Positions 23,205-34,523 of a stretch of 64,000 nt of DNA are shown here, piece by piece (the stretch's first letter is position 1; the number at the start of each line of letters is the position of its first letter). A model generated the notes under the pieces. That model worked only from the letters and a program-made list of their open reading frames with translations. It made no database searches and was not told where the DNA came from. Position numbers and translations under genes: made by a program. Source of the stretch: Rhinopithecus roxellana (taxonomy: Eukaryota > Chordata > Mammalia > Primates > Cercopithecidae); the NCBI RefSeq assembly GCF_007565055.1, contig NC_044565.1, positions 47,897,378-47,961,377 of the forward strand. Reading direction: 5' to 3'.

Positions 23205-23504
23205 GGCCGGTTGTGCTGGCTCATGCCTCTAATCCCAGCGCTTTGGGAGGCTGAGGCAGGTGGATCACTTGAGGTCAGGAGTTCAAGACCAGCCTGGCCA
23301 ACATGATGAAACCCCATCTCTACTAAAAATACAAAAATTAGCAGGCGTGGTGGTACACACCTGTAATCCCAGCTACTCAGGAGGCTGAGGAAGGAGAATT
23401 GCTTGAACCCAGAAGGCAGAGTTTGCAGTAAGCCGAGATTGCGCCACTGCACTCCAGCCTGAGTGACAGAGTGAGACTCCATCTTAAAAAAAACAAAAAA
23501 AACA
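23205..23504 (+). mobile_element. Alu (S-like), sense
   Basis: 'ggccggttgtgctggctcat' to an 'aaacaaaa' tail. Confidence 0.93.
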
Positions 23505-24392
23505 AAAACAACTAGCCCCCCTGGGTAGTTCACTTTGAGCCTTACGGGCCCCAAATCCATAGAAAGGATTTTGGGTTACAGTTAGACATTTTCAGACACG
23601 CTAAAGAGGACCAAGTTAACATCATTTAATAGTTGATACTGAGATACACATTTTTAAAAATAATGATGTTTACACATTTCAGAATAGAAAGAAAATGTCT
23701 TCCTAAAGCCACATTTCAAATGTAAGAATTTTTCTAATATTAGTCTTTGACTATACAGTAGACTTTCTAATTGTTAAATGAGAGATATTTGTCTTTTATG
23801 TCTCATCAAATGTAGCTCTGCCCATGAAAAATTTCTAAGTAAAGTTTTCGTTTTATAAAAGCCCCTTAATACCATTAGTTTCATTGCTTAAAAGTGCTGT
23901 GTTGAAAAATAATACATAGATTTAAATCTGTGTATTTTAATGAAATTTTGATTTCTTTTTTGGTGATGTTTTCCATTTCTTTGGGTAACATTAGTTGGAA
24001 GTGTGTAGGGAACTATATTTTATTGGAAAGGATAGAATTTGAAGGCAAAAGACTTGGGTTTGAGTCCTGGGCATGTTACTTAGCCTCTTGAATCCCCAAT
24101 TCTCATGTATGCAAAAGTGTATGTTACCTGCTGAACACCATGCAAATAGTTGTTGCTATTAGGAAAGTCATGCAACAGAGAGACTAATACCAGGAAAGAA
24201 TTCGAGGTTTTAGCAGATAAATATTGGTAAGTATTTAGTTGAGTGGTTTCCTAATTAAAAATTGTGCTTTATCAAATATACTTTATTTCAAACTTGTTTT
24301 GTTGGATTGTTTTGGAAGATAAGATTAAAAAATTATCTTAGACATATTCGTTGTTCAGAATTTTCTTTTGATACTGCTTTATGTTTTAGCTA
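23505..24392. other. KIDINS220: Intron with a possible MIR
   Basis: 24010-24140 resembles a MIR ('gacttgggtttgagtcctgg'). The rest is AT-rich and unrecognised. Confidence 0.45.
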
Positions 24393-24492
24393 ATTATAGG
24401 CTAGATATATTCTTAGGATAGAATATTTAATTTTAGTCACTCATTATAAGCTAGATATATTCTTAGGATAGAATATTTATTTTTATTCACTC
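24393..24492 (+). repeat. Tandem duplication, 2 x 50 bp
   Basis: 'ctagatatattcttaggata' occurs at 24401 and 24451 with matching flanks. A few differences show the duplication is not recent. Confidence 0.9.
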
Positions 24493-24790
24493 TTTTTTTT
24501 TTTTTTTTTTTGAGATAGTCTCGCTCTGTCCACCAGGCTGGAGTGTGGTGGTGTGATCTTGGCTCACTGTAACCTCCACCTCCCAGGTTCAAGTGATTCT
24601 TCTGCCTCAGCCTCTCGAGTAGCTGGGACTGCAGGCACCTGCCACCATGCTTGGCTAATTTTTGTATTTTCAGTAGAGGCAGAATTTCACCATATTGGCC
24701 AGGCTGTTCTTGAACTCCTGACCTCAAATGATCCTCCCACCTCTGCCTCCGAAAGTGCTGGGATTATAGGTGTGAGCCTCCGTGCCTGGC
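24493..24790 (-). mobile_element. Alu, antisense
   Basis: T-run, then 'gagatagtctcgctctgtcc', ending 'gagcctccgtgcctggcc'. Confidence 0.93.
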
Positions 24791-24859
24791 CTATTCACTC
24801 ATACTTCTAAAATAGTTTTCCAGTTCTCTCTGTCTACCAGTTCCTTCATGACTTTGCAT

Positions 24860-25140
24860 GCATGCGTGGTGCATTTGCTCTTCCTTTTGTTTGAATGTCC
24901 TCACTCTGCTTCCCTTCCCTGCCAGCCCATGCCTTCCCACCAGACTAACTTGGCTTCATCCTTCATAGCTTAGTTCTAGTGGTTAGTTATATTCTTTTTT
25001 GTGTGTGTGTCTTTTTCTTTTTAGTGGTTATATTCTTAAGGAAACCTTCCCTTAACTGCCGCTTCTGGATTTGGTGCTCATTTTCTCTTTTCACACAGCA
25101 CTGTGTGTGTATCTCCATCATAGCCATATCTCCATCAAAT
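24860..25140 (+). mobile_element. Probable LINE-2 piece, sense
   Basis: 'ttccctgccagcccatgcct' and 'gaaaccttcccttaactgcc' fit the L2 3' region. A short (gt)n lies at 25001-25010. Confidence 0.45.
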
Positions 25141-26145
25141 GCTCACATCTTACCTGCCAGGGAAAAGGAATCCAGCCATGAAAATATAAATTCTGTGTAT
25201 GAGCAGATTTGCTGAGGGAGTGAGGGCCTGGTGATATAGGAAGAATTGGATTGGGGCTTACATATCTATATATCTGTATCTATCTATATATGTATATCTA
25301 TATATCTATTAGTAGGGAAAGGAATAACTCATATTGGAACTAAAACAAGTAGGTATGTTAGTCTACATACAAACAAAATTGATAATGATGAAGTAAAATT
25401 GACAGTGTTTGAAAATTTAACAACAGTATCAGCAGCTCAGAATTCCTACCAAGTCACAGTGAAACATGATGCAATGAAACAAGGCCTCCGTTCTAAAAGT
25501 TTGAGGATTGCGACTGTCTACCTGTACAGATGCCTAGTGGTAGAACAGCGAATTAGAGTCCTCAGAAAATCCCAGGATAGACAAGGTTGTTTTAAAATAC
25601 ATAAATAATAAATATTGGAAACATTACAACTCAGTTGGTAGGTTACTTACATAGATGACCCTTAGTATGTGAAAATGAAAGCGTGTGGGATTGCCCATTC
25701 ATCCATAATACAACGAGAATGGACTGGCATATTTGGATCTGTTTATAGTCCATCAGTAGGATCTCAGCAGATGGCACTTTAGAGGACTGGGGTCCATTGT
25801 GGGTAAATGGATGTTCTGCTCAATGATTGTGGTTGGTGTTGAACTGTGTGACACAGTTCTGAAAGATGTTTGTCTGCATGTATGTGGTCGAAGAAGTGTA
25901 TCTCACCAGTGGCAAATCAAACAACCAAAAATTGCTTTAGAATTGAAATTGTGTTTAAGCCCTAAAAGCTTTACTTAGTGCAGCTCTTCTAAAATGAAGC
26001 CATGGCAGTACTAGATTTGAATTTGTAGTATAAATTAAATGGTAAATTTTAGAAATTTAAAATATTTGGGAATATACCACCTGTTTTACTTAACATACTA
26101 TTACACATCTGTTAATTTTAAAATGTTTTTGTATTTTTTTAAAAG
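25141..26145. other. KIDINS220: Intron with an unexplained open frame
   Basis: A (tatcta)n run at 25258-25312 leads into a frame open to 25608. I do not recognise any protein in it. The remainder to the acceptor 'gtatttttttaaaag' shows no recognised repeat. Confidence 0.45.
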
Positions 26146-26308
26146 GGCGATTACTGAGAGCCAATCAGATTAGTTTCAATTGGGACAGGCTTGCTAGCTG
26201 GATCAACCTCACCGAGCAGTGGCCATACCGGACTTCATGGCTCATATTATATTTGGAAGAGACTGAAGGTATTCCAGATCAAATGACATTAAAAACCATC
26301 TACGAAAG
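26146..26308 (+). CDS. KIDINS220: KIDINS220 exon K: end of NTPase domain
   Basis: Encodes RLLRANQISFNWDRLASWIN, then LTEQWPYRTSWLILYLEETE and GIPDQMTLKTIYE. The tryptophan-rich W-L-I-L-Y-L-E segment is typical of the C-terminal part of KAP domains. Ends with two bases of an arginine codon before 'gtacct'. Confidence 0.97.
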
Positions 26309-26559
26309 GTACCTTTTTTTACCTCTTTATATTTTACTGTATTTTAGATTGAGTTAAAAAAAAAACAAAAACGCATATAAAGCAGACAATACAAAATAAT
26401 ATGTATAAAATGTATACTTCTGGATTTAATCATTCTTATTAATTCCATTATAATTTTGGAGTTGTATTAGCACAGGTATATATCCCATCATGTAAAAATC
26501 TATGACTTTATTTGTACGTGCTTTTCCTTTTTCAGATATATAAAGTTTATTTAAAAATT

Positions 26560-26856
26560 TTTTAAATTTTTTAGAAACAGGATCTCTCTCTGTCACTCAG
26601 GTTGGAGCACAATGGCACAATCATAGCTCACTGTAGCCTCAAACTCCTGGACTCAAGTCATCCTCCCATCTCAGCCTCCCAAGTAGCTGGGACTGTAGGT
26701 GTGCATCAAGACGCCTGGCTCTTTCTTTTTATTTTTTGTAGAGGCAGGGACTTGCAGTGTTGCCCAGGCTGGTCTTAAACTCCTGAGCTCAAGCAGTTCT
26801 CCTGTCTTGGCCTCCCAAAGTGCTGGGATTACAGGCGTGAACCACTGTGCCCAGCC
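26560..26856 (-). mobile_element. Old Alu (J-like), antisense
   Basis: 'gaaacaggatctctctctgt' to 'gaaccactgtgcccagcc'. Confidence 0.92.
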
Positions 26857-29800
26857 TTAGTGTATAGTTTATATATTAAAACTTCTAAGGTTTCAGATAA
26901 CTTTTATTTCCTTAGAGTATTGTCAGTACGTGGTTTTCTTATTTTTCTAGTTCCTATTTTTTATGTACACATTTAATGTTTTCTAAGTAAATAACTGGTT
27001 TTAGAATTATAGAGGTTGTTGTATTAGTCCACAGACTTGAGCTCTTCTGGGTTTTGCTGTTTAATTTATGTGAAATTAGTTGAGTGGTTTAAACCTGTGT
27101 GCTGTACCAAGTAGGTATTCCAGTAGATGCAGTGATATATAATTACCGTCTGCCTATTGAGAAGTGGTACTGCATTGCATCTGGTCTTTGAGGTTTTACA
27201 AATCATCTTATTGTGAGATGCATGCTTCGTTTTTCTCTTGGCTCTGTAGTACAATATTTTATTGTACATACAAGGTTTTATTTTGTGAATAAACGTTTGT
27301 ATTCTAGTACAGGTGCTATATAATTATGAATGCCTGCTAGTAACAGTAATTACTAAGCGATTAAAACTTAACTTTTAAAAAGATTTAAGTGCTTCATAAT
27401 AATTCATACCAACATAATTAGGTTTATTTTTTGCATGTTATATTGATACATAAAGCCCTATTTAATATAAACAGGTAATCCCTTGACACTGTCATCTGTC
27501 CTTGAGATTGTTGTTGTTATCATTTGTGTGAAATTAAAATATGTCATAAAAAAGAAGAAGCCTTCATTTAGGAACTGTGGAGTGATGGCTTAAGAAACAA
27601 TAGTGGAAGGAATTTGCAGCTGCTTCAGATTCTTAGGCCCTGTCTGAATTGGTATTGTTTAGGAGAAGTATATTACTCCAGGAATGTATTTCTAGATTTC
27701 AAGAAATTTGTAAACTTGGGCACAGGAGAACTAGTTGTCTCACATGGGTTCTTACTTAAGGAGGTTGGGTCACTTCGTGTTCCTGACCTCCTTCCTTCAC
27801 GTCAGGTACTCTGCTAGGTGCCTTAGGTATTCTTGAAGCTTTGGAAAGTGTGGAGGTGTTAGACGGGGATAGAATGAGGGATGTGAACTTTGCTTTGCCA
27901 TTAAACCAACTCATTACTTTAAACTTCGGCATTTGGCAGGCTTGTCATCTGTGACTGCGCTGGATTTGGGGTGATTTTGAGATGCTCTTCTTCTCTTTTT
28001 GGTGAAATAAGTATATTTAAGTCTTAAATGCCGGCAACTACTTACAAAGAATATTTTGTAGCTAGTCTAAGGAAGAGAAAAAGTATAGTAAGCAGTCTTT
28101 GATAATTTGTAGGAATTGACTTAAAATCATTACATATAATAAGGATTTGGAATGAAAACCCATAGGAAGACACTTTGATCAATATATTGAAAAGCCAGAT
28201 ATTAAAGTATGTGAGAATAATCTGGATGATTATGTTTCTAGTTAACTGTAGTTGAGTTCTTTGATGCTATTGCTTGTCATTTGAAAGAGAAAATTTTATT
28301 TACAGTCGACAAAAAGCAGCAGTATGTAATTGATATTCATTTATTGTATTAAAGAAATCTGATTTGGTAAAAACAATCAGAAAATAGTATTTTTAATGCT
28401 AGTAGTGAAATTTATTTTTTTAATCCATAAAAAGCCTCATTTATTTTTATAGCAATTTGATGACACATCTGCTGGCTTTATTCAGGTGAAAAAGAAAATG
28501 TTGGTTCTTGGTGTTTGGTGAAATTGTGTTGTTAAATTATTTTTTAAATTGTTCAACTTTTAACAAATGACATTTGATACTAACACTGGAAAGCAATTTC
28601 AGCGAATTAAATAGACCCCTCTGTAAACCACAGTAACATTAAGATGACACACTGTTCATTCAAGATGGTTTTAATTGGTACAATTATTGTAATTTTCTTG
28701 CAATTATGTGTTGAGCTGAAAGCTTTTGTCTGGATCATTTGAGAGTTTTTTTTTTTTTTTTTTTATAGAACATACATTTAGTAAGAAAGGGAGTAAAATA
28801 AAAACTAAAAATTTTCTGTCTAGTTTTTATTGCAGCATTTTAGGCAACCATTGAAATATTTTAGTCTAAAACTTTATTTCTGGCATTGAAAGCAGAATGA
28901 TAGTGGTTTTTAAAAAAATGAATTTAAGTAGTTTTCATGAAGATAGTGTTTTAAATTTCTGTTTTGACACTGCTCAGTCAATCTTTTACCCAGGATGATA
29001 TGGTCAGAATAATTTTGCAATAAGGATAACAACATTCTTTATTTTGATACTTTATTTTGATGTTTAAAGAACAGTTGAATAAGTTCTAAGGGTGCTTCAG
29101 AATGGTAGCCATTTTCCATTTCATTGAAATAGCAGTTTGCTGTACAGACACTATGGACATCTAATTTATGACTTTAATAGACCTATCTGTTATTTTTAAA
29201 TTATTCAAGTAATGGTGTTTCTATACATTAGTTAGGGCATTCTCATAATAAAATGTCATATTTCATGATAACCCTCCTGATACTCACCCAAAACTTTCAT
29301 AAGCTTCATTTTATCACATCTAGTCATCTCATACCTCTTGTAGCTCTCACTAACCTGCTTGCTCTCTCCATCATTTTCTGGGTGATGATCAGCTCTCCTT
29401 CCCTCTCTTCCCCACCATCATTTGGCCTGGATTATGCACAGGCTTGTTTGTTTTGCCTGTGGACTTAAGTTATGAATGTGGATAGCATGAAAAATTTAAC
29501 ATTAGGTAGTTTAGAGGAAGTTGTTGCTTCATCTCGTTTGTAGTACAAAGTCCATCCTTTGTACTGATAATTTTTCTCTTTAGTTTTTAAGATGCTAGCA
29601 ATATTTATTCCAAAAACTGTTTAATGCATGCTATTTTGGTGTTTTTAATATATAGCTTAGAATCTAAATGAAATTCTTTGTTTTTGATATATTACTTATC
29701 TGTAGGTAGTGGTGTTGTCATCATTCAAAATTTATTAAATTACTATCTTTTATATAATTATTGTTTCCATCTTTATTCTCAAAACACACTTGCTTTGACT

Positions 29801-30360
29801 GCAGAGGTTCAATATTTTATCCATATCTTTATCTTTTTAAAGAGAAAGCCTGATCTAGTTATTTGCAAAATTACAAGATAATTCCCCATATAGGAGAGGA
29901 AACTTAAGCAGGTTTTTACTGAAATAAAGATTGTGTCATCTATAATAGAAATCATATTTTATCTGGACAGAAATAAATGACATTTGTATATCTGCCAAGT
30001 TCAGTGTGAAGAGTGAGCCTGCAGACCTTGTATAAAGATGCCCATAATCAGATGTAATGTTGACCATTCAGTGTGCATTTCTGGATTGGCATTATTTTTC
30101 CCCAAGTCTTTGTGAAAATTGGACAATTCAGATTTCTAAAGATAAAGGTGAAGGGCATAATTTTTAAACTTATTTTGACGTATCTGTAAATCATGCCTAC
30201 TTTCGTTGTTTGGAGAAAACAGTGAAATGCATTAAAGTAGACGTGTTTGGCTTTTTCTTAGCTTACCTATTTGTGTATTTGGCTACTTATTTATTTTGTT
30301 GTTGTTACTAGACTTCTAGCAACATCCAAAGATGTGAGAGAAATTAAGGGGAGAAAGCTT

Positions 30361-30960
30361 AAAATTCACTCATTTATTCAGAAAACACTTATTGGACACC
30401 TATTATGGACCAGGCACAGTTCTAAGAGCTTGGGTGTATCCACGAACAAAACCAGCAAAGATCCCTGCGCCGAGGAGCTTGCAGTCTGTCAGAGAGTGAT
30501 GGGTAATAAACAACATATATAATACATAATTAGCATGTTAAAAGGCAGCAAGTGTGGTGGAAAGGATAAAAGGTAGAAGAGAGTTAAGGAGATGAAGGGT
30601 TGTATAGGTTCTGCGTTAAGTAAGGGGATCAGGATTGTCCTCATGGAGAAGGGAAGAGTTGAGGAAGGGTTGAAGGAGGCAAGAGAGTTTTCCAGGCAGG
30701 TATCTGACAAAGCATTTCTAGGCAGAGGGAACAGTTCTTGGCCAGAGAGCACCTGGAATCAATGTTGAAGGAACAGCAACAAGGGAGCTGATGTGGTGAG
30801 ATGGGGTGCAGTGAAGCGAGTGAGTAGGAGGTCAGGTCGGGTCACCAGTGGGGTTCATGGACCCCTTTTGGAGGACTGTGGTAAGGACCTTGGCTTTTAC
30901 CCTGAGTAAGATGGGGATTCATTGCAGGGTCTTGAAAAATTTGTAGCCATTACCCTGATG
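30361..30960 (-). mobile_element. LINE-2, antisense
   Basis: 'cattggacacctattatgg'-like tail with 'ggaccaggcacagttctaag', then 'gaacaaaaccagcaaagatc' and further L2-like sequence ('agggaacagttcttggccag'). Confidence 0.65.
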
Positions 30961-31149
30961 CTTCAGGGCCTATTTGCTGTGTCAGTGCAGCTTGGCCTGA
31001 GTTAGGGAATCCTGTTGATTTAAGGGAGCTTATTTTGAGACTGTCACAGTGGGAAGGGAATAGGAATGAACCTGGGTAGAAAAATTAAGGTAAATGAAAA
31101 GTTCAGAAAGTAATTGGCTATCCCACAGTAAAGATGAAATGATGAATAG

Positions 31150-31311
31150 AGTTGGGCATGGCGGAGTATGCCTGTAATCCCAGCTACTTGGGAGGCTGAG
31201 GTAGGAGCATCACTTGAGCCTGGGAGTTGGAGGCTGCAGCGTGCCATGACTGTGCCTATGAATAGCCACCACACTCCAGCGTGGGTGACATAGTGAAACC
31301 TTGTCTTTTAA
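31150..31311 (+). mobile_element. Alu monomer-type fragment, sense
   Basis: 'gttgggcatggcggagtatg' to 'gtgaaaccttgtctttt'. About half the length of an Alu, with right-monomer features. Confidence 0.8.
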
Positions 31312-31879
31312 AAATAATAAAAGATGGGTTATAGAAGTAGCACATTGTGGCATTTTCTATGTGAGCTAGGAAGTAAATAGCCTCACCTACAGTCCTGTTG
31401 CAGGGTATTGAAAGAAAACGTTATTCTAAACATCTGCAAGAATTTATAAGACTAATTTCCCTTTGTGTCTCCCCATCTCAATACTTTCTTGTTTCTTAGG
31501 ATCGTTTTATTCTTTATTTTTTAGTGATGGATTTATAGCCAACTTTTTGTATCATTTAAAAAATTGCCTTCCTTCCCTTTTCTTGCCAACTACATGGTCT
31601 GGCTCTCTGATATACAAACCCCTGGCTGAGAGTGAATGAAAGGTGATTTTTGTGGCATTGAAGACTGCTAGGTGTAGGACAGATATCATGGGCAGGAGAG
31701 CAACTAATGAGTTGCTTTTAGAGTAATACTGATTTTGACTTACAGATAGTGTGAAGTGCAAGTGATGGTCTGTGCATCTCAAATTGGGCTCTAAAGACAA
31801 AAAGACATAATTGGTCAAAGTCTGTATGCAGGCACCAGGTTTCTGCTGGAGTTCCCAGTGTCCTCAGCCTGGTTCTGGC

Positions 31880-32150
31880 TCCTTCTCCCTCTTACTGTTT
31901 ACTTTTCATGTGCTTCTCTCTCTGGCCCCTCCCACCTCCTTCTTCTGGTCTCATCTTAAATGTTACTACCTTAGGAAGCCTTTTGTTACCAAGCCCCCAT
32001 CCTTTGAGGCTTTATTAGGTTAGTCCTTTATGTACTAGTATGTTCTTTAATAGCACTGGCCATAGTTACCTTCTTATAAGTATTTGCATTGCTATTTCTT
32101 TAATATTTGTCTCCTGAATGAATACACTTCATGAACTGTAACTTTCTTAA
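31880..32150 (+). mobile_element. Probable LINE-2 3' fragment, sense
   Basis: 'ggtctcatcttaaatgttac' followed by 'cttaggaagccttttgttac' matches the L2 3' pattern. 32380-32430 looks like a further piece of the same tail. Confidence 0.55.
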
Positions 32151-32594
32151 ACATTGCTGATTTGTTTTGCTTCTAGACAAGTGATCGGTATTTAGGCAGT
32201 AGTGGGTATTTCTGAAAGAACAAAGAAATCTGATGATAACTTTTGGATTGAGGAAGGCATGGATTGGGGAGGTGGTAGATGAGAAGCCTCACTTTATCTT
32301 GAAAAGAATACTGTCCATCCAGATACTTCATTCTTTAGGCTTAAATATAGGCAAAATGTTTATTTTGTTATATACCAGTATATCCCTGGGCCGGACACAT
32401 AGGAACGTCTCAGTACACATTGACTGAAGGATGACTGTATATTTCACCTACCACTTGGTTTCTGCCTTATGTCAGGTGATGCTAAAATCACAGCAATGTT
32501 TTTGAAGGCATTCCCTGTAACTCTGAGTTCAGCTGCGTTTCTAAGGTTTCTTACATTCATAATCCATTTATGAATGCCATGGTCTGGTGGGGTT

Positions 32595-33225
32595 GTTTTG
32601 TGTTTTTTAAAATGTTTATTTCAATAGCTTTTGGAGTACAAGTGGTTTTTGTTGCATGGATGGATTATATAGTGGTGAATTCTGAGATTTTAGTGCACCC
32701 ATTACCCAAGCAGTGTGGATTGTACCTAGTGTGTAGTTTTTTGTCCCTAGCCTTCCTCCCATCCTGTCCCTTCTGAGTCTCTAAAGTCTATTATTTTACT
32801 CTGTGTGCCTTTGCTTACTCATAACTTGGCTCCCGCTTATAAGTAAGAACATGTGGTTGTTGGTTTTCCACTCTTGTGTTACTTCACTTAGAATAATGGT
32901 CTCAAGCTTCATCCGAGTTGCTGCAGAATATGTTATTTTGTTCCTTTTAATGGCTGAATAGTATTCCTTGGTGTATATAAACCACATTTTCTTCATCCAC
33001 TCCTTAGTCAGTGGGCATTTAGGTTGGTTCCACATCTTTGCAATTGTGAATTGTGCTGCTATAAACATGTATCTGCAAGTGTCTTTTTCATATAATGACT
33101 TTTTCCCCTTTGGGTAGATACCCAGTAGTGGGCTTGCTGGATCAAATGGTGGATCTACATTTAGCTCTTTGAGGAATCTCCATACTGTTTTCCATAGAGA
33201 TTGTACTAATTTACACTCTGGTGGA
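32595..33225 (-). mobile_element. 5'-truncated L1 (primate L1P/L1MA-like), antisense
   Basis: 'gtgaattctgagattttagt', 'gttccttttaatggctgaat', 'gtgtctttttcatataatga' and 'gaggaatctccatactgttt' are the usual antisense L1 3'-end sequence, well preserved. The minus-strand frame 32796-33068 is leftover ORF2, not a gene. Confidence 0.88.
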
Positions 33226-33504
33226 GTTGCTTTGGATTGGCTACTTCCGGACAGGTTCCTCTCACTTCAGATTCTTCTTACGGACTCAATTTCTTCTTAG
33301 AGACTTGTCAGAATTGTTTTTAAAGGATGACTCCAGTTCTGTTGTGCTAACCATTTTAATTGTGTTCATTTATTAAACAAATATTTATAGAATTTATTAT
33401 ATGTGGGGCACAGTCTGATAGAAGTAGTAGCTAATATATTATGTGAGCCCTCATTCTGTCCCATGCATTGGATTAAGCGCTTTACCTAGATTATCACATT
33501 TAAT

Positions 33505-33725
33505 GCAGGCTGCATATCCCTAATCTGAAAATCTGAAATCTGAAATGCCCCCAAATCTGAAACTGAGTGCCAACGTGATGTTCAAAGGAAATGCTCACTG
33601 GAGCATTTGGGATTTTGGATTTTTGGATTAGGAATGTTCAGCTGGTACTGCCGACACTCCCACATCTGAAACACTTCTGGTCCCAAGCATTTCCGATAAG
33701 AAATTCTCAACCTGTGCTTCTAACC
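33505..33725. mobile_element. Small DNA-transposon remnant, probably Tigger/pogo group
   Basis: Begins 'caggctgcatatccctaatc' and ends 'gcatttccgataag...caacctg'. The ends are imperfect inverted repeats, with repeated 'aatctgaaa' motifs inside. The subfamily name is uncertain. Confidence 0.6.
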
Positions 33726-34228
33726 CTAAGAGGCAGAGAGTAGGAGTTACCTAAGACCTCACAGCTGTAACTGTCGCTTCCCCAAGTCTATTTCTGGGGG
33801 CCAGGAGCCTGTCCTCTGTAGCTGCCAGCTAGGCAGTGGGTCTGAGATACGAGAAATATAGAAGTAAGTATTTTAATTTCCAGATAGATTTTAACTTTTC
33901 ATTGATGTATCTGTGAGTATTTAGAATAACTTGTTACGTATCAATGGGAATGTTATAGCAGGTAGAAATTTTTCTGCAGTGTTGAATTTATCTTTTCTAT
34001 TAAAAAATGTGAACAACTTATCAACATATACAATCTCAGATAAATGCTTTATTTAGTTCTAATTGTGTCTAGTAACTGTGCTAGGTTTTGGGTGGAAAGC
34101 TTTGAAAAATCACTTCTGATATTTAGCACTTAAACATCTGGTACATCTGTTTGTTTAAGCCTTTATACCATTTTTATGTCTACTATATGACTATAATTTT
34201 TTTAGATAACTTTTTCAATAGGTTTTCT

Positions 34229-34523
34229 TTTTTTTTTCTTGAGATGGAGTCTCGCTCTGTTGCCCAGGCTGGAGTGCAGTGGCGCAATCTCGGCTCACTG
34301 CAAGCTCCGCCTCTTGGGTTCAGGCCATTCTCCTGCCTCAGCCTCCTGAGTAGCTGGGACTATAGGCACCTGCCACCACTCCTGGCTAATTTTTTTTGTA
34401 TTTTTAGTAGAGACAGGGTTTCACCGTGTTAGCCAGGATGGTCTCAATCTTTTGATCTCGTGATCTACCCGCCTCGGCCTCCCAAAGTGCTGGGATTACA
34501 GGTGTGAGCCACCACGCCCGGCC
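34229..34523 (-). mobile_element. Alu, antisense
   Basis: 'cttgagatggagtctcgctc' to 'gagccaccacgcccggcc', close to consensus. Confidence 0.93.

Noticed and set aside
32796..33068. Minus-strand 90-codon frame resembling a protein
   Set aside because: It is a leftover of L1 ORF2, not a host gene.
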